Shown: positions 53,420 through 62,866, numbered from the stretch's first letter. The stretch: 64,000 nt of DNA from Streptomyces olindensis (GCA_000696115.1 JJOH01000014.1:174642-238641); one strand, 5' to 3'. The notes: a model not told the origin generated them from the letters alone. Program-made: numbers and translations.

Positions 53420-54373
53420 TCACGGACGCGCCGTCAGGTAGCCGCCCATCGTGCGGAAGTAGTCGGTCGCGGCGTACTCCGTGTCGTCGTCCGTGCGCAG
53501 CCGCCGGATGACGAGCCCCGGGCAGCGGCCGGTGTGCGCCTCGGGGCCGGCCACGATGACCACGCCGTCGCCCTCGCGGATGAAGATCCGCCCGGGTGTG
53601 CCGCCGTAGTGCCCCTCGGACACGGCGGCCGAGATGATCCTGAGTCGCTCCCCGCGGTGGAAGGTGTACGCGTTCGGATAGGGATCCGACTGCGCGCGCA
53701 CGAGCCGTTCCAGGCGCTCCGCCGGCCAGGTCCAGTCGATCCGGCTGTCCTCCGCGGAGCGCTTGTGGAAGAAGCTCGCCCGGGAGCGGTCCTGCGGCTG
53801 CCACTGCCCGGCGTCCCGGCCCGTGGCGATGAGGTCGAGGGACTCGCGCACGATCGGGGTGATGAGGTCGACGGTCCGATGGAACAGGTCGGTCGCGGTG
53901 TCGGCCGGCCCGACCGGCACCGCGCGCTGCACGAGGACGTCGCCGGCGTCGAGTTCGCCGTTCATGCGGTGCGCGGTGACGCCGACGCGCTCCTCGCCGT
54001 TGATGAGCGCCCAGATGATCGGCGAGAAACCGGCGTACGACGGCAGCAGCGAGTCGTGGATGTTGAGGGTGCCGTGCGGCGGGAGGTCGAACACCTCCGG
54101 GGGCAGCCAGGTGCGCCAGTTGTTGGCGACGATGAGGTCCGGCCGCGCCGCCCGCAGGGCGTCGAGGAGTTCGGGGTCGTCGGGACGGTTGCGCAGGAGG
54201 ACGGGGACGTCGTGTTTCTCGGCGAGTTCGGCGACGGAGTCGTCCCAGATCTTCTCGTAGGCGTGGTCGCTCTTGGGGTGGGTGACGACGAGGGTGACCT
54301 CGTGGTCGGAGTCCAGCAGGGCCTGGAGCGTGCGGTGGCCCCAGGTCTGGTAGCCGAACATGGCGACGCGCAT
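53420..54373 (-). CDS. N5-hydroxyornithine formyltransferase (CchA-like)
   Basis: 317 aa from ATG 54373 (GAGGGAG seven bases upstream; an ATG at 54400 would overlap the promoter region). Belongs to the formyl-tetrahydrofolate-dependent Fmt family: LNIHDSLLPSYAGFSPIIWA holds the catalytic Asn and His, and ELDAGDVLVQ the Asp. Similar enzymes formylate the hydroxylated side chain of ornithine in coelichelin and related siderophores. A housekeeping tRNA formyltransferase is unlikely given the divergent hydroxylase and the shared iron box. Confidence 0.9.
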   Translation of the reverse strand: MRVAMFGYQTWGHRTLQALLDSDHEVTLVVTHPKSDHAYEKIWDDSVAELAEKHDVPVLLRNRPDDPELLDALRAARPDLIVANNWRTWLPPEVFDLPPHGTLNIHDSLLPSYAGFSPIIWALINGEERVGVTAHRMNGELDAGDVLVQRAVPVGPADTATDLFHRTVDLITPIVRESLDLIATGRDAGQWQPQDRSRASFFHKRSAEDSRIDWTWPAERLERLVRAQSDPYPNAYTFHRGERLRIISAAVSEGHYGGTPGRIFIREGDGVVIVAGPEAHTGRCPGLVIRRLRTDDDTEYAATDYFRTMGGYLTARP

Positions 54374-54402
54374 GCGGTTCTCCCTCTCCGGCGGCTCCAT
54401 TG

Positions 54403-54421
54403 CAAGGTAAGGCTAACCTTA
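54403..54421. promoter_or_regulatory. Iron box (DmdR/IdeR-like) between formyltransferase and hydroxylase
   Basis: CAAGGTAAGGCTAACCTTA, 15 of 19 to consensus, in the 84-bp divergent region. It can repress both directions. Confidence 0.8.
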
Positions 54422-54457
54422 TCTAACATGTGGCTGCCTGAGGGAGGCGATGCCACG

Positions 54458-55789
54458 GTGAACTCACCGCTCACGGGATCGGACACCACGGACACCACCT
54501 ACGACGTCCTCGGAATCGGCTTCGGGCCGTCAAATCTGGCCCTGGCCATAGCGATCGAGGAACACAACGCGGGTGCTGCGCCGGAGCACCGGCTCAACGC
54601 TCTCTTCCTGGAACGCCAACCGCGCTTCGGCTGGCACCGGGGCATGCTCATCGACGACGCCACGATGCAGGTGTCCTTCCTCAAGGACCTCGTCACCCTG
54701 CGCGACCCGGCCAGCGACTACAGCTTCCTGTGCTTCCTGCGCGAACGCGGCCGGCTCGTCGACTTCCTGAACCAGAAGACGCTCTTCCCGCTGCGGGTGG
54801 AGTTCCACGAGTACTTCGAGTGGGCCGCCGCACGCGTAGGGCACCTGGTGGCCTACGACCGGGAGGTGACCGCCGTCGACCCGGTGCGCGACGAGTCGGG
54901 CACCGTGACGGGATTCGACGTGGTCTGCGGCACCTCCGGGGAGACGTACCGCGCCCGGGACCTGAGCGTCGCCGTCGGCCTGGAACCGCATGTGCCGCCC
55001 GGCGTCGAACTCTCCGAACGCGTCTGGCACAACAGCCAGTTACTGCCCCGCGTCACCGAACTGCTCGACCGGCGCACGCCGGTGCGCCGGGCCGTCGTCC
55101 TGGGGGCGGGGCAGAGCGCCGCCGAGACGGTCGACTACCTGCACCGCTCCTTCCCCGAGGCCGAGGTCTGCTCGGTCTTCGCCAAGTACGGCTACACCCC
55201 GGCCGACGACAGCCCGTTCGCCAACCGCATCTTCGACCCGGAGGCGGTGGACGTGTACTTCACCGCGCCCTCCGAGGTCAAGCAGTCCCTCTTCGACTAC
55301 CACCGCTCCACCAACTACTCCGTCGTCGACATGGACCTCATCGAGGCCCTGTACGCGACCTCCTACCAGGAGAAGGTCACCGGCCGGGAGCGGCTGCGCT
55401 TCCTCAACGTCTCCCGGATACGGGACGTCCGCTCGCGCGCCGACGGCTCGCTGGACGTCGTCGTGGAGTTCCTCCCCACCGGGGAGCAACGGGCCCTGGA
55501 GGCCGACCTGCTCGTCCACGCGACCGGCTACCGGCCCCGGGACCTCACCACCCTGCTCGGCGAGGCGGCCAAGGTCTGCCTGCGCGACGACGAGGACGCG
55601 ATCCGCGTCGGCCGCGACCACCGCGCCGAGACCGCCCCGGACGTGACGGCGGGCATCTACCTCCAGGGCGGCACGGAACACACGCACGGCCTCACCTCGA
55701 CGCTGCTGTCGACGACGGCGATCCGCGCGGGCGAGATCCACCGCTCCCTCCTGGACCGCAGAGCGGCGGGCGTCCGGCCCGTCTGCTGA
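54458..55789 (+). CDS. L-ornithine N5-monooxygenase (CchB/SidA-like)
   Basis: 443 aa from GTG 54458, with AGGGAGG ten bases before it; an ATG at 54428 lacks a ribosome site and abuts the iron box. FAD motif GIGFGPSNLALAIA, substrate-region WHRGMLIDDATMQVSFLKDL, NADPH motif LGAGQSAAE and the family motif HATGYRPRD. Hydroxylates ornithine N5 with O2 and NADPH, giving the precursor for the DINYWGGIGK module and for formylation. Immediately followed by a methyltransferase gene. Confidence 0.94.
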   Translation: MNSPLTGSDTTDTTYDVLGIGFGPSNLALAIAIEEHNAGAAPEHRLNALFLERQPRFGWHRGMLIDDATMQVSFLKDLVTLRDPASDYSFLCFLRERGRLVDFLNQKTLFPLRVEFHEYFEWAAARVGHLVAYDREVTAVDPVRDESGTVTGFDVVCGTSGETYRARDLSVAVGLEPHVPPGVELSERVWHNSQLLPRVTELLDRRTPVRRAVVLGAGQSAAETVDYLHRSFPEAEVCSVFAKYGYTPADDSPFANRIFDPEAVDVYFTAPSEVKQSLFDYHRSTNYSVVDMDLIEALYATSYQEKVTGRERLRFLNVSRIRDVRSRADGSLDVVVEFLPTGEQRALEADLLVHATGYRPRDLTTLLGEAAKVCLRDDEDAIRVGRDHRAETAPDVTAGIYLQGGTEHTHGLTSTLLSTTAIRAGEIHRSLLDRRAAGVRPVC

Positions 55790-55798
55790 ACTGGGGGC

Positions 55799-56455
55799 AT
55801 GACACCCCCGCACCACCGGGTCCTGCGCGCACTGGACCGCTTCCACGCCGCCCGGCCGTGGGACCACAACGCCCGCTTCCACCCCTGGATCCTGCGGCAA
55901 CTCCCCACGCGGGTGGGGAGCGCCCTGGACGTGGGGTGCGGCAGCGGCGACCTCGCCCGGCTGCTGGCCGGCCGGGCCGGGCGGGTGCACGGGATCGACG
56001 CGGACCCCGCGATCACGGCCCGGGCCCGCGAACTGACCCCCACGACGGCCCCGGTGACGTACACGGTGGCCGACGCGCCGGCCGGGCTGCCCGACCGGTC
56101 CCACGACGTCATCACCTGCGTCGCCACCCTGCACCACCTGCCGCTCACCGAGGCCCTGGAGGCCTTCCGCGACCGGCTGGCCCCCGGCGGCACCCTGGTG
56201 GTCGTCGGTCTGCACCGGGCGCGGACGCCGGTCGACCACTTGCTGGGCCTCGCGTCGGTCCCGCTCAACATCGTCATGGCGCTGCTGAGGAACCGGGGCC
56301 GCCGGGCACCGCGCCCCGTCTCGCTGTCCGCCCCCACCCGGCCGGCGGACCTGACCTTCGCCGAGATCGCCCGCGAGGCGCGCACCGTCCTGCCCGGTGC
56401 GCGCCTGCGCCGACGTCTGTTCTGGCGCTACACGCTGGTGTGGCGCCGCCGTTGA
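55799..56455 (+). CDS. Class I SAM-dependent methyltransferase
   Basis: 218 aa, 9 bases after the hydroxylase stop. Motif I is ALDVGCGSGDLARLL, the acidic end of beta-2 is GIDAD, and motif IV is TCVATLHHLPL; a generic methyltransferase-11/25 fold. The C-terminal quarter is Arg-rich and includes a hydrophobic patch (ASVPLNIVMALL). The position suggests co-transcription from the iron-regulated promoter and possible N- or O-methylation of the siderophore, but a role outside the pathway cannot be excluded. Convergent with copA. Confidence 0.75.
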   Translation: MTPPHHRVLRALDRFHAARPWDHNARFHPWILRQLPTRVGSALDVGCGSGDLARLLAGRAGRVHGIDADPAITARARELTPTTAPVTYTVADAPAGLPDRSHDVITCVATLHHLPLTEALEAFRDRLAPGGTLVVVGLHRARTPVDHLLGLASVPLNIVMALLRNRGRRAPRPVSLSAPTRPADLTFAEIAREARTVLPGARLRRRLFWRYTLVWRRR

Positions 56456-56467
56456 CCGGCCTCCGCG

Positions 56468-58717
56468 TCAGCTCGCGGCCCGGAAGGTGCGCAGCCGTAG
56501 GGAGTTGCCGACGACGAAGACCGAGGAGAAGGCCATGGCCGCCCCGGCGATCATCGGGGTGAGCAGGCCGGCCGCGGCCAGCGGCAGGGCCGCCACGTTG
56601 TAGGCGAAGGCCCAGAACAGATTGGAGCGGATGGTGCCGAGGGTGCGGCGGGCGAGCCGGATGGCGTCCGCCGCGGCCCGCAGGTCGCCCCGGACGAGGG
56701 TCAGGTCGCCGGCCTCGATCGCGGCGTCCGTGCCGGTGCCCATCGCCAGACCGAGGTCGGCCTGGGCGAGGGCCGCCGCGTCGTTGACCCCGTCGCCGAC
56801 CATCGCCACCGAACGGCCTTCGGCCTGCAGCCGCTTGACGACCTCGACCTTGTCCTGCGGGAGCACCTCGGCGATGACCTCCTCGATGCCCACCTCGCGG
56901 GCGACGGACTCGGCGACGGCCCTGTTGTCGCCGGTCAGCAGGATCGGCGTGAGGCCCAGCGCGCGCAGCCGCCGGACGGCCTCCGCGCTCGTCTCCTTCA
57001 CCGCGTCGGCGACCTCCAGCACCGCCCGGGCCTCGCCGTCCCAGGCGACCGCGATGGCGGTGCGACCGGCGTCCTCGGCCGCCGCCCGCGCCCGGGCCAG
57101 GCCCTCCGGCAGCTCCATCGCCCATTCGGCCAGCAGCCGCTCGCGTCCGACGAGCACGGCGTGGCCCTCGACGGCGCCCTGGACGCCGAGCCCGGGCACG
57201 TTGGCGAAGTCCTCGGGCGTGGGCAGCCCGCCCAGCTTCGCCAGGGCTCCGTCGGCGACGGCCCGGGCGATCGGGTGCTCGGAGGAGTGCTCCAGCGCCC
57301 CGGCCAGCCGCAGCACCTCGGCCTCGTCGGTGCCGTCGGCGGTGTGCACGGCCAGCAGCGTCATCCGGCCGGTGGTGACGGTGCCGGTCTTGTCGAGGAC
57401 GACGGTGTCGACGCGGCGGGTGGACTCCAGCACCTCCGGCCCCTTGATGAGGATGCCCAGCTGGGCACCCCGCCCGGTGCCGACCATCAGCGCGGTCGGG
57501 GTGGCGAGGCCCAGGGCGCACGGGCAGGCGATGACGAGGACGGCGACCGCGGCGGTGAAGGCGGCCGTCAGACCGACGCCGTTGCCGAGCCAGAAGCCCA
57601 GCGTGCCCAGCGCCAGGGCGATCACGACCGGCACGAACACCGCCGAGATGCGGTCCGCGAGGCGCTGCGCGGCGGCCTTGCCGTTCTGCGCGTCCTCCAC
57701 CAGCTTCGCCATCCGGGCCAACTGCGTGTCGGCGCCGACCCGCGTGGCGCGCACGACGAGCCGCCCGCCGACATTGATCGTGGCGCCGGTGACCGGGTCC
57801 CCCGCGCCGACCTCCACCGGCACCGACTCACCGGTGAGCATCGAGGCGTCCACCGCCGAGGAACCCTCGACGACCGTCCCGTCGGTGGCGATCTTCTCCC
57901 CGGGCCGGACCAGGAAACGGTCCCCGACCCGCAACTCGCCCACCGGCACGGTCTGTTCCCGGCCGTCGTCCCGCAGCACGGTGACGTCCTTGGCGCCCAG
58001 TTCCAGCAGCGCCCGCAGCGCCGCACCGGCCTTGCGCTTGGCGCGGGCCTCGAAGTACCGCCCGGCCAGGATGAAGGCCGTGACGCCCGCCGCGGCCTCC
58101 AGGTAGATGTTCCCGGCACCGTCCGTGCGCTCGATGGTCAGCTCGAAGGGGTGCGTCATGCCCGGGGTGCCCGCGGTGCCGAAGAACAGCGCCCACAGCG
58201 ACCACAGGAACGCGGCCGAGGTGCCGACCGAGATCAGCGTGTCCATGGTGGCCGCGCCGTGCCGGGCGTTGACGAAGGCCGCCTTGTGGAAGGGCCACGC
58301 CGCGTACGTCACGACGGGGGCGGCCAGGGTGAGCGACAGCCACTGCCAGTACTCGAACTGGAGCGCCGGGATCATGGCCATGGCCACGACGGGGACCGCC
58401 AGCACCACGGCCGTCACCAACCGCTCGCGCAGCGGCCGCAGTTCGTCGGCCTCGGCGGCCGGCTCACCGGGCTCCTCGGGCGGGGCGGGCTCCTGCGCGG
58501 TGTACCCGGTCGCCTCGACGGTGGCGATCAGGTCCCGGACGGAGACCTCGCCCGAGTAGCTGACCTTCGCCTTCTCGGTGGCGTAGTTGACGGTGGCGGT
58601 GACCCCGTCCATGCGGTTGAGCTTCTTCTCGATGCGCGCCGCGCAGGAGGCGCAGGTCATGCCGCCGATGGCGAGTTCCACCTCGGCGCCGGTGCCGGTC
58701 GTGGTGCCCGTACTCAT
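56468..58717 (-). CDS. copA: Copper-exporting P1B-type ATPase
   Basis: 749 aa. N-terminal metal-binding domain GMTCASC (Cys22, Cys25), membrane Cys motif IACPCALGLATP, phosphorylation site DKTGTVTTGR, HP motif region SSEHPIARA and hinge VGDGVNDAAAL. Pumps Cu(I) out of the cytosol. Follows copZ in a leftward operon whose upstream region holds CsoR-like palindromes. Confidence 0.95.
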   Translation of the reverse strand: MSTGTTTGTGAEVELAIGGMTCASCAARIEKKLNRMDGVTATVNYATEKAKVSYSGEVSVRDLIATVEATGYTAQEPAPPEEPGEPAAEADELRPLRERLVTAVVLAVPVVAMAMIPALQFEYWQWLSLTLAAPVVTYAAWPFHKAAFVNARHGAATMDTLISVGTSAAFLWSLWALFFGTAGTPGMTHPFELTIERTDGAGNIYLEAAAGVTAFILAGRYFEARAKRKAGAALRALLELGAKDVTVLRDDGREQTVPVGELRVGDRFLVRPGEKIATDGTVVEGSSAVDASMLTGESVPVEVGAGDPVTGATINVGGRLVVRATRVGADTQLARMAKLVEDAQNGKAAAQRLADRISAVFVPVVIALALGTLGFWLGNGVGLTAAFTAAVAVLVIACPCALGLATPTALMVGTGRGAQLGILIKGPEVLESTRRVDTVVLDKTGTVTTGRMTLLAVHTADGTDEAEVLRLAGALEHSSEHPIARAVADGALAKLGGLPTPEDFANVPGLGVQGAVEGHAVLVGRERLLAEWAMELPEGLARARAAAEDAGRTAIAVAWDGEARAVLEVADAVKETSAEAVRRLRALGLTPILLTGDNRAVAESVAREVGIEEVIAEVLPQDKVEVVKRLQAEGRSVAMVGDGVNDAAALAQADLGLAMGTGTDAAIEAGDLTLVRGDLRAAADAIRLARRTLGTIRSNLFWAFAYNVAALPLAAAGLLTPMIAGAAMAFSSVFVVGNSLRLRTFRAAS

Positions 58718-58719
58718 GC

Positions 58720-58932
58720 TCAGAACCTCCCGGTGAGCTCGTAGCCGGCCTCGTCGACGACCTCCGCGATCGCGGCGTCGTCGGGCTCGGCGGCACTGGT
58801 GACGGTCACGCGGCCGGTGTCGAGGTCGACCTCCACGCCGCTGACGCCGTCCAGCTCGCCGATGACCTTGGTCAGCGTGGCCTTGCAGTGGCCGCAGGAC
58901 ATTCCGGAGACGGCGTAGGTGGTGGCGGGCAT
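58720..58932 (-). CDS. copZ: Copper chaperone CopZ
   Basis: 70 aa from ATG 58932 with AGGGAGG upstream; longer upstream frames run into operator DNA. A single HMA domain with SGMSCGHCKATLTKVI and the ferredoxin-like pattern GVEVDLDTGRVTV. Delivers Cu(I) to CopA; copA starts 2 bp downstream. Confidence 0.93.
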   Translation of the reverse strand: MPATTYAVSGMSCGHCKATLTKVIGELDGVSGVEVDLDTGRVTVTSAAEPDDAAIAEVVDEAGYELTGRF

Positions 58933-59123
58933 CGGAGCCTCCCTGAGGATTCGTGTGGGTATACAGGGCGGGGGTATCCCCTCGCCGAGTTCATGTATAC
59001 CCCCCGGGGGTATGAGATGCAAGCGCGGGAACAACTTGACTTGGTACCCCCGGGGGGTATGGTGAGCTGCATGGAGGCCCCGCATCCGAGCGGCAGGCCC
59101 GCTACCAGAAGGAGCCGAAGGCC
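58933..59123. promoter_or_regulatory. Divergent copper-control region with CsoR-like palindromes
   Basis: Two clear G/C-run palindromes: ATACCCCCCGGGGGTAT (58997-59013) and GTACCCCCGGGGGGTAT (59044-59060). A looser pair (GGGTATAC with GGGGTATC) lies at 58957-58978, nearer copZ. The TACCCC...GGGGTA layout fits CsoR-type copper repressors. For the rightward gene, TTGACT (59036-59041) and TATGGT (59058-59063) flank the third site. No csoR gene is in the window. Confidence 0.75.
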
Positions 59124-60083
59124 ATGAAGACCGGACTGAAGATCACCACCTTCGCCGCCGCCCTGGCCGCCACGTTCGGCACGGCCTACGGGGTCGGCCA
59201 GGGCATCGGCCCCGTCGTCGCCGACGACCCGCCGAAGCACGGGAAGGACCACACCCGGCCCTCCTCCGCGCCGACGGAGGGCGACGGGCACGCGGGACAC
59301 GACACACCCCCGGCAGGTGGCCTGCAGATCTCCGAAGGCGGCTACACCCTCGACCTGAAGACCCCGACCGTCACCGCCGGCCAGCGCGCCGACCTGCGCT
59401 TCACCGTCCGGGACGGCAGCGGTCGCGCGGTCACCGCCTACCAGCGCGAGCACGACAAGGAACTCCACCTCATCGTGGCCTCACGCGACCTCGTCACCTA
59501 CCGCCACCTGCACCCCACCCGCGCCGCCGACGGCACCTGGAGCACCCCCGTCGACCTGCCCCGCGCGGGCGGCTACCGCGTCTTCGCCGACTTCACCCCG
59601 GCCGGGAAGAACACGAAGAACCTCACCCTCGGCGCGGACCTCGCCGCCTCCGGCCCCTACCGGCCGAAGGAACTGCCCGCACCGAGCACCACGGCCGAGA
59701 CCAACGGCTACGACGTCGAACTGGCCGGCGCCCTGAGCCCCGGCAAGGCGAGCGAACTGAGGCTGAAGGTCTCCCGCGACGGCAAGCCCGTCACCGACCT
59801 CCAGCCCTACCTCGGCGCCTACGGCCACCTGGTCGCCCTGCGCTCCGGCGACCTCGCCTACCTGCACGTCCACCCGAACGGCGAACCCGGCGACGGCACC
59901 ACCAAGCCCGGCCCCGACATCTCCTTCACGGCCACGGCACCCAGCGCCGGCTCCTACCGCCTGTTCCTCGACTTCCAGCACGACGGCAAGGTCCACACGG
60001 CGGCGTTCACCGTCCGGACCGGGGGAGCCGCGGCCGGGTCCGGTACCCCCGAGGGGCATGCGGACGACGGCCACGGGCACTGA
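59124..60083 (+). CDS. Secreted His-rich protein of the copper locus
   Basis: 319 aa, family not firmly recognised. Signal peptide-like N-terminus (MKTGLKITTFAAALAATFG), then a His-rich stretch (KHGKDH, GHAGHD) and two similar beta-sandwich-like halves: LHLIVASRDLVTYRHLHP with GYRVFADFTP, and GHLVALRSGDLAYLHVHPNG with YRLFLDFQHDGKVHTAAF. The C-terminus is GHADDGHGH. The repeated HLHP and HVHP motifs and His-rich ends suggest metal binding outside the cell. Divergent from copZA and under a CsoR-like site, so probably copper-induced. Confidence 0.75.
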   Translation: MKTGLKITTFAAALAATFGTAYGVGQGIGPVVADDPPKHGKDHTRPSSAPTEGDGHAGHDTPPAGGLQISEGGYTLDLKTPTVTAGQRADLRFTVRDGSGRAVTAYQREHDKELHLIVASRDLVTYRHLHPTRAADGTWSTPVDLPRAGGYRVFADFTPAGKNTKNLTLGADLAASGPYRPKELPAPSTTAETNGYDVELAGALSPGKASELRLKVSRDGKPVTDLQPYLGAYGHLVALRSGDLAYLHVHPNGEPGDGTTKPGPDISFTATAPSAGSYRLFLDFQHDGKVHTAAFTVRTGGAAAGSGTPEGHADDGHGH

Positions 60084-60103
60084 ACGGCCTCGGGCACTGA
60101 GCG

Positions 60104-61921
60104 TCAGCCGAGGGCCCGGTCCAGGTTGAAGGCCGCGCTGATGAGCGCGAGGTGCGTGAACGCCTGCGGGAAGTTGCCCTGCTGCTCCCCGGTGTGGCTG
60201 ATCTCCTCGGCGTACAGGCCGAGGTGGTTGGCGTACGTCAGCATCTTCTCGAAGGCGAGACGCGCCTCGTCGATCCGGCCCGCGTGCACCATGGCCTCGA
60301 CGTACCAGAACGAGCAGATGGAGAACGTGCCCTCGTCGCCGCGCAGTCCGTCCGGGCTCGCCTGCGGGTCGTAGCGGTACACCAGCGAGTCGGACACCAG
60401 CTCCTCGGTCAGGGCGTCCAGCGTCGACAGCCACTTCGGGTCGGTCGGGGCGATGAACTTCGTCAGCGGCATCATCAGCACGGCCGCGTCCAGCACGTCG
60501 CCGTCCTCGTGCTGGACGAAGGCCCGCCGCTGCGCGGACCAGCCGCGGCTCATGATCCGCCGGTAGATCGTGTCGCGGCACTCCCGCCAGCGCGGCAGAT
60601 CGGCGGGCAGGCCGCGCCGGTTCGCCATCCGGATGGCCCGCTCGATCGCCACCCAGCACATCAGCCGCGAGTACAGGAAGTTCTTGCGCCCGCCCCGGGT
60701 CTCCCAGATCCCCTCGTCGGGCTGGTCCCAGTGGTCGCACACCCAGTCCACCAGGGCGCACACGTCGTCCCACTGGTCGCTGGAGACGGGCTTGGCCCAT
60801 TTGTCGTAGAGGTAGATGGAGTCGATCAGCGCGCCGTAGATGTCGAGCTGGAGCTGGTCGGCCGCCGCGTTGCCGACCCGGACGGGCGCCGAGCCCTGGT
60901 GGCCCTCCAGATGGTCCAGCTCCCGTTCGGGCAGTTCGGTGCGACCGTCGATGCCGTACATGATCTGCAGCGGCCCCGAGGGCTTGCCGTCGCCCGGGCT
61001 GATGTGCCGGGTCACGAAGTCCATGAACGCCTCGGCCTCGCCGGTGAAGCCCAGCCGCAGCAGGGCGTAGACGCAGAACGCCGCGTCGCGCACCCACACG
61101 TACCGGTAGTCCCAGTTGCGCTCGCCGCCGAGCCGCTCGGGCAGGCTCGTCGTCGGCGCGGCCACGATCGCCCCGGTCGGCGCGTAGGTGAGCAGCTTCA
61201 GCGTCAGGGCCGAGCGGTGCACCATCTCCCGCCAGCGGCCCTTGTAGCGGGACGCCGCCAGCCAGCGCCGCCAGTACGCCACCGTCGCCGTGAACTGCTC
61301 CTCCGCCTCCGTGCGCGCGCACCGGCGGGGCGTGACGTCGCCGCCGACCTTGTCCAGCGCGAACACCGCCGACTCGCCCTCGGCGAGCTTGAAGTCCCCG
61401 CGGACGTCCGGCCCGTCGGCCTCCAGCGGCACGGTCGCGGTCAGCGCGAGCGCCATCCCCTCGGCCTCGAAGACGGCCGTCTCGCCGGCCAGGCGGACGG
61501 TGTGCGGCCGCGTGCCGTAGTCGAAGCGGGGGGCCACACGGGTACGGAACGGGATCGAGCCGCGGACGCACACCACCCGCCGGATCAGCCGGTGCCGCTC
61601 GGCCTCCACCGAGTCGCTGTCCACCGGCATGAAGTCCTGCACCTCGCCGACGCCGTCCTCGGTGAAGAACCGGGTGATCAGGACGTTGGTGTCGGGGAAG
61701 TAGAACTGCTTGGTCCGCGCCGGCACGGCCGCCGCCAGTTCGAAGCAGCCGCCGCGCTCCGCGTCCAGGATCGAGGCGAAGACGCTCGGCGCGTCGAAGG
61801 CCGCGCAGCAGTACCAGTCGATCGTGCCGTCGGTCCCCACCAGGGCCACACTGCGCAGATCGCCGATGAGCCCGTGCTCGGCGATCGGCAGATACCGCCG
61901 GCCGTCCGCTGTTCCCTGCAT
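60104..61921 (-). CDS. Glycoside hydrolase family 15 protein (trehalase/glucoamylase-like)
   Basis: 605 aa cytosolic enzyme. The N-terminal beta domain (ADGRRYLPIAEHGLIGDLRSVALVGTDGTIDWYC) and the GH15 alpha/alpha barrel (GGERNWDYRYVWVRDAAFCVYALLRLGF) are clear; the C-terminal EEISHTGEQQGNFPQAFTHLALI carries the conserved acidic residues. Actinobacterial relatives include trehalose-hydrolysing enzymes and glucoamylases; which applies is not decidable here. Monocistronic, convergent with the copper-locus gene. Confidence 0.9.
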   Translation of the reverse strand: MQGTADGRRYLPIAEHGLIGDLRSVALVGTDGTIDWYCCAAFDAPSVFASILDAERGGCFELAAAVPARTKQFYFPDTNVLITRFFTEDGVGEVQDFMPVDSDSVEAERHRLIRRVVCVRGSIPFRTRVAPRFDYGTRPHTVRLAGETAVFEAEGMALALTATVPLEADGPDVRGDFKLAEGESAVFALDKVGGDVTPRRCARTEAEEQFTATVAYWRRWLAASRYKGRWREMVHRSALTLKLLTYAPTGAIVAAPTTSLPERLGGERNWDYRYVWVRDAAFCVYALLRLGFTGEAEAFMDFVTRHISPGDGKPSGPLQIMYGIDGRTELPERELDHLEGHQGSAPVRVGNAAADQLQLDIYGALIDSIYLYDKWAKPVSSDQWDDVCALVDWVCDHWDQPDEGIWETRGGRKNFLYSRLMCWVAIERAIRMANRRGLPADLPRWRECRDTIYRRIMSRGWSAQRRAFVQHEDGDVLDAAVLMMPLTKFIAPTDPKWLSTLDALTEELVSDSLVYRYDPQASPDGLRGDEGTFSICSFWYVEAMVHAGRIDEARLAFEKMLTYANHLGLYAEEISHTGEQQGNFPQAFTHLALISAAFNLDRALG

Positions 61922-61996
61922 GGCAGCCTCCCTGACCCGGCGGGCTCTCAGCCCCAGCTTAGGCGGGAGGCGGCCGGAAGGGACCGGGACCGTGGA

Positions 61997-62776
61997 TCAC
62001 ACCGTGACGACCCGCAGCCCGGCCTCCTCGAACCGCCGTACCGTCGCCGCGTCGGCCGCCGCGTCCGTGACCAGCGTGTCCACCGCCTCGGCCGCGCAGA
62101 TCCGGGCGAAGGCCCGCTGCCCCAGCTTGCTGGAGTCGGCGGCCACGACCACCCGCTCCGCCCGCTCGCACAGCAGCCGGTTGATCGACGCCTCCGCCTC
62201 GTCGTGCGCCGCGGCGCCGTGCGTCACGTCGAAGGCGACCACGCCGAGGACCGCCACGTCCACGGTGATCTGACCCAGCACCGCGTCCGCGAGCGGCCCG
62301 ACCAGCTCGTACGACTGGGCCCGCGCGACACCGCCGGTCAGCACGATCTTGAACTGGGGCCGCACTGCCAGCTCGTTGGCGATGTTCAGCGCGTTCGTCA
62401 CCACGGTCAGCGCGGGCGACCCGGACGCCAGGTCCCCGCGCACGGCCAGGGCCCGCGCCACCTCCGTGGTGGTCGTGCCGCCCGTCAGCCCGACCGCCTC
62501 ACCGGGCGCGACCAGGTCCGCCACGGCCTTCGCGATGCGCTGCTTCTCCGAGGCGTTGCGGGCGGTCTTGTAGCGCAGCGGCAGCTCGTACGACACGCCA
62601 TGCACCACCGCGCCGCCCCGGGTGCGCACCAGCATCTGCTGCTCGGCGAGCCGGTCGAAGTCCCGGCGGATCGTCGCCGCCGACACCCCGAGCTCCCCGG
62701 CCGCCTCCTCGACGTCCAGCCGGCCGCGCTCGACGAGCAGTTCCAGCAGCGCCTTCCAGCGGGCGTCACGCGACAT
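61997..62776 (-). CDS. DeoR-family transcriptional regulator
   Basis: 259 aa from ATG 62776 with AGGGAGG upstream. N-terminal DeoR helix-turn-helix (LDVEEAAGELGVSAATIRRDFDRLAEQ) and a sugar-phosphate-sensing domain (GLTGGTTTTEVARAL, VVTNALNIANEL, LTGG, ADSSKLGQRAF). Divergent from a SIS-domain gene, which it presumably controls in response to an amino-sugar phosphate. Confidence 0.92.
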   Translation of the reverse strand: MSRDARWKALLELLVERGRLDVEEAAGELGVSAATIRRDFDRLAEQQMLVRTRGGAVVHGVSYELPLRYKTARNASEKQRIAKAVADLVAPGEAVGLTGGTTTTEVARALAVRGDLASGSPALTVVTNALNIANELAVRPQFKIVLTGGVARAQSYELVGPLADAVLGQITVDVAVLGVVAFDVTHGAAAHDEAEASINRLLCERAERVVVAADSSKLGQRAFARICAAEAVDTLVTDAAADAATVRRFEEAGLRVVTV

Positions 62777-62836
62777 CCGCACCTCCCTGTCTCGATCCCG
62801 GGCGACCCTAGCGCACCGGCTTCTCCCCCGCAGTGC

Positions 62837-62866
62837 TTGATGATGCTCGAAAGGTGGCGATATCTT
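62837..62866 (+). promoter_or_regulatory. Candidate promoter of the SIS gene
   Basis: TTGATG (62837-62842), 18-bp spacer, TATCTT (62861-62866), 29 bp before the ATG. Weak but positioned well in the 119-bp divergent region. Confidence 0.4.

Noticed and set aside
54428..54457. ATG 54428 as start of the ornithine hydroxylase
   Set aside because: It lies 6 bp from the iron box with no ribosome site; GTG 54458 has AGGGAGG at normal spacing.
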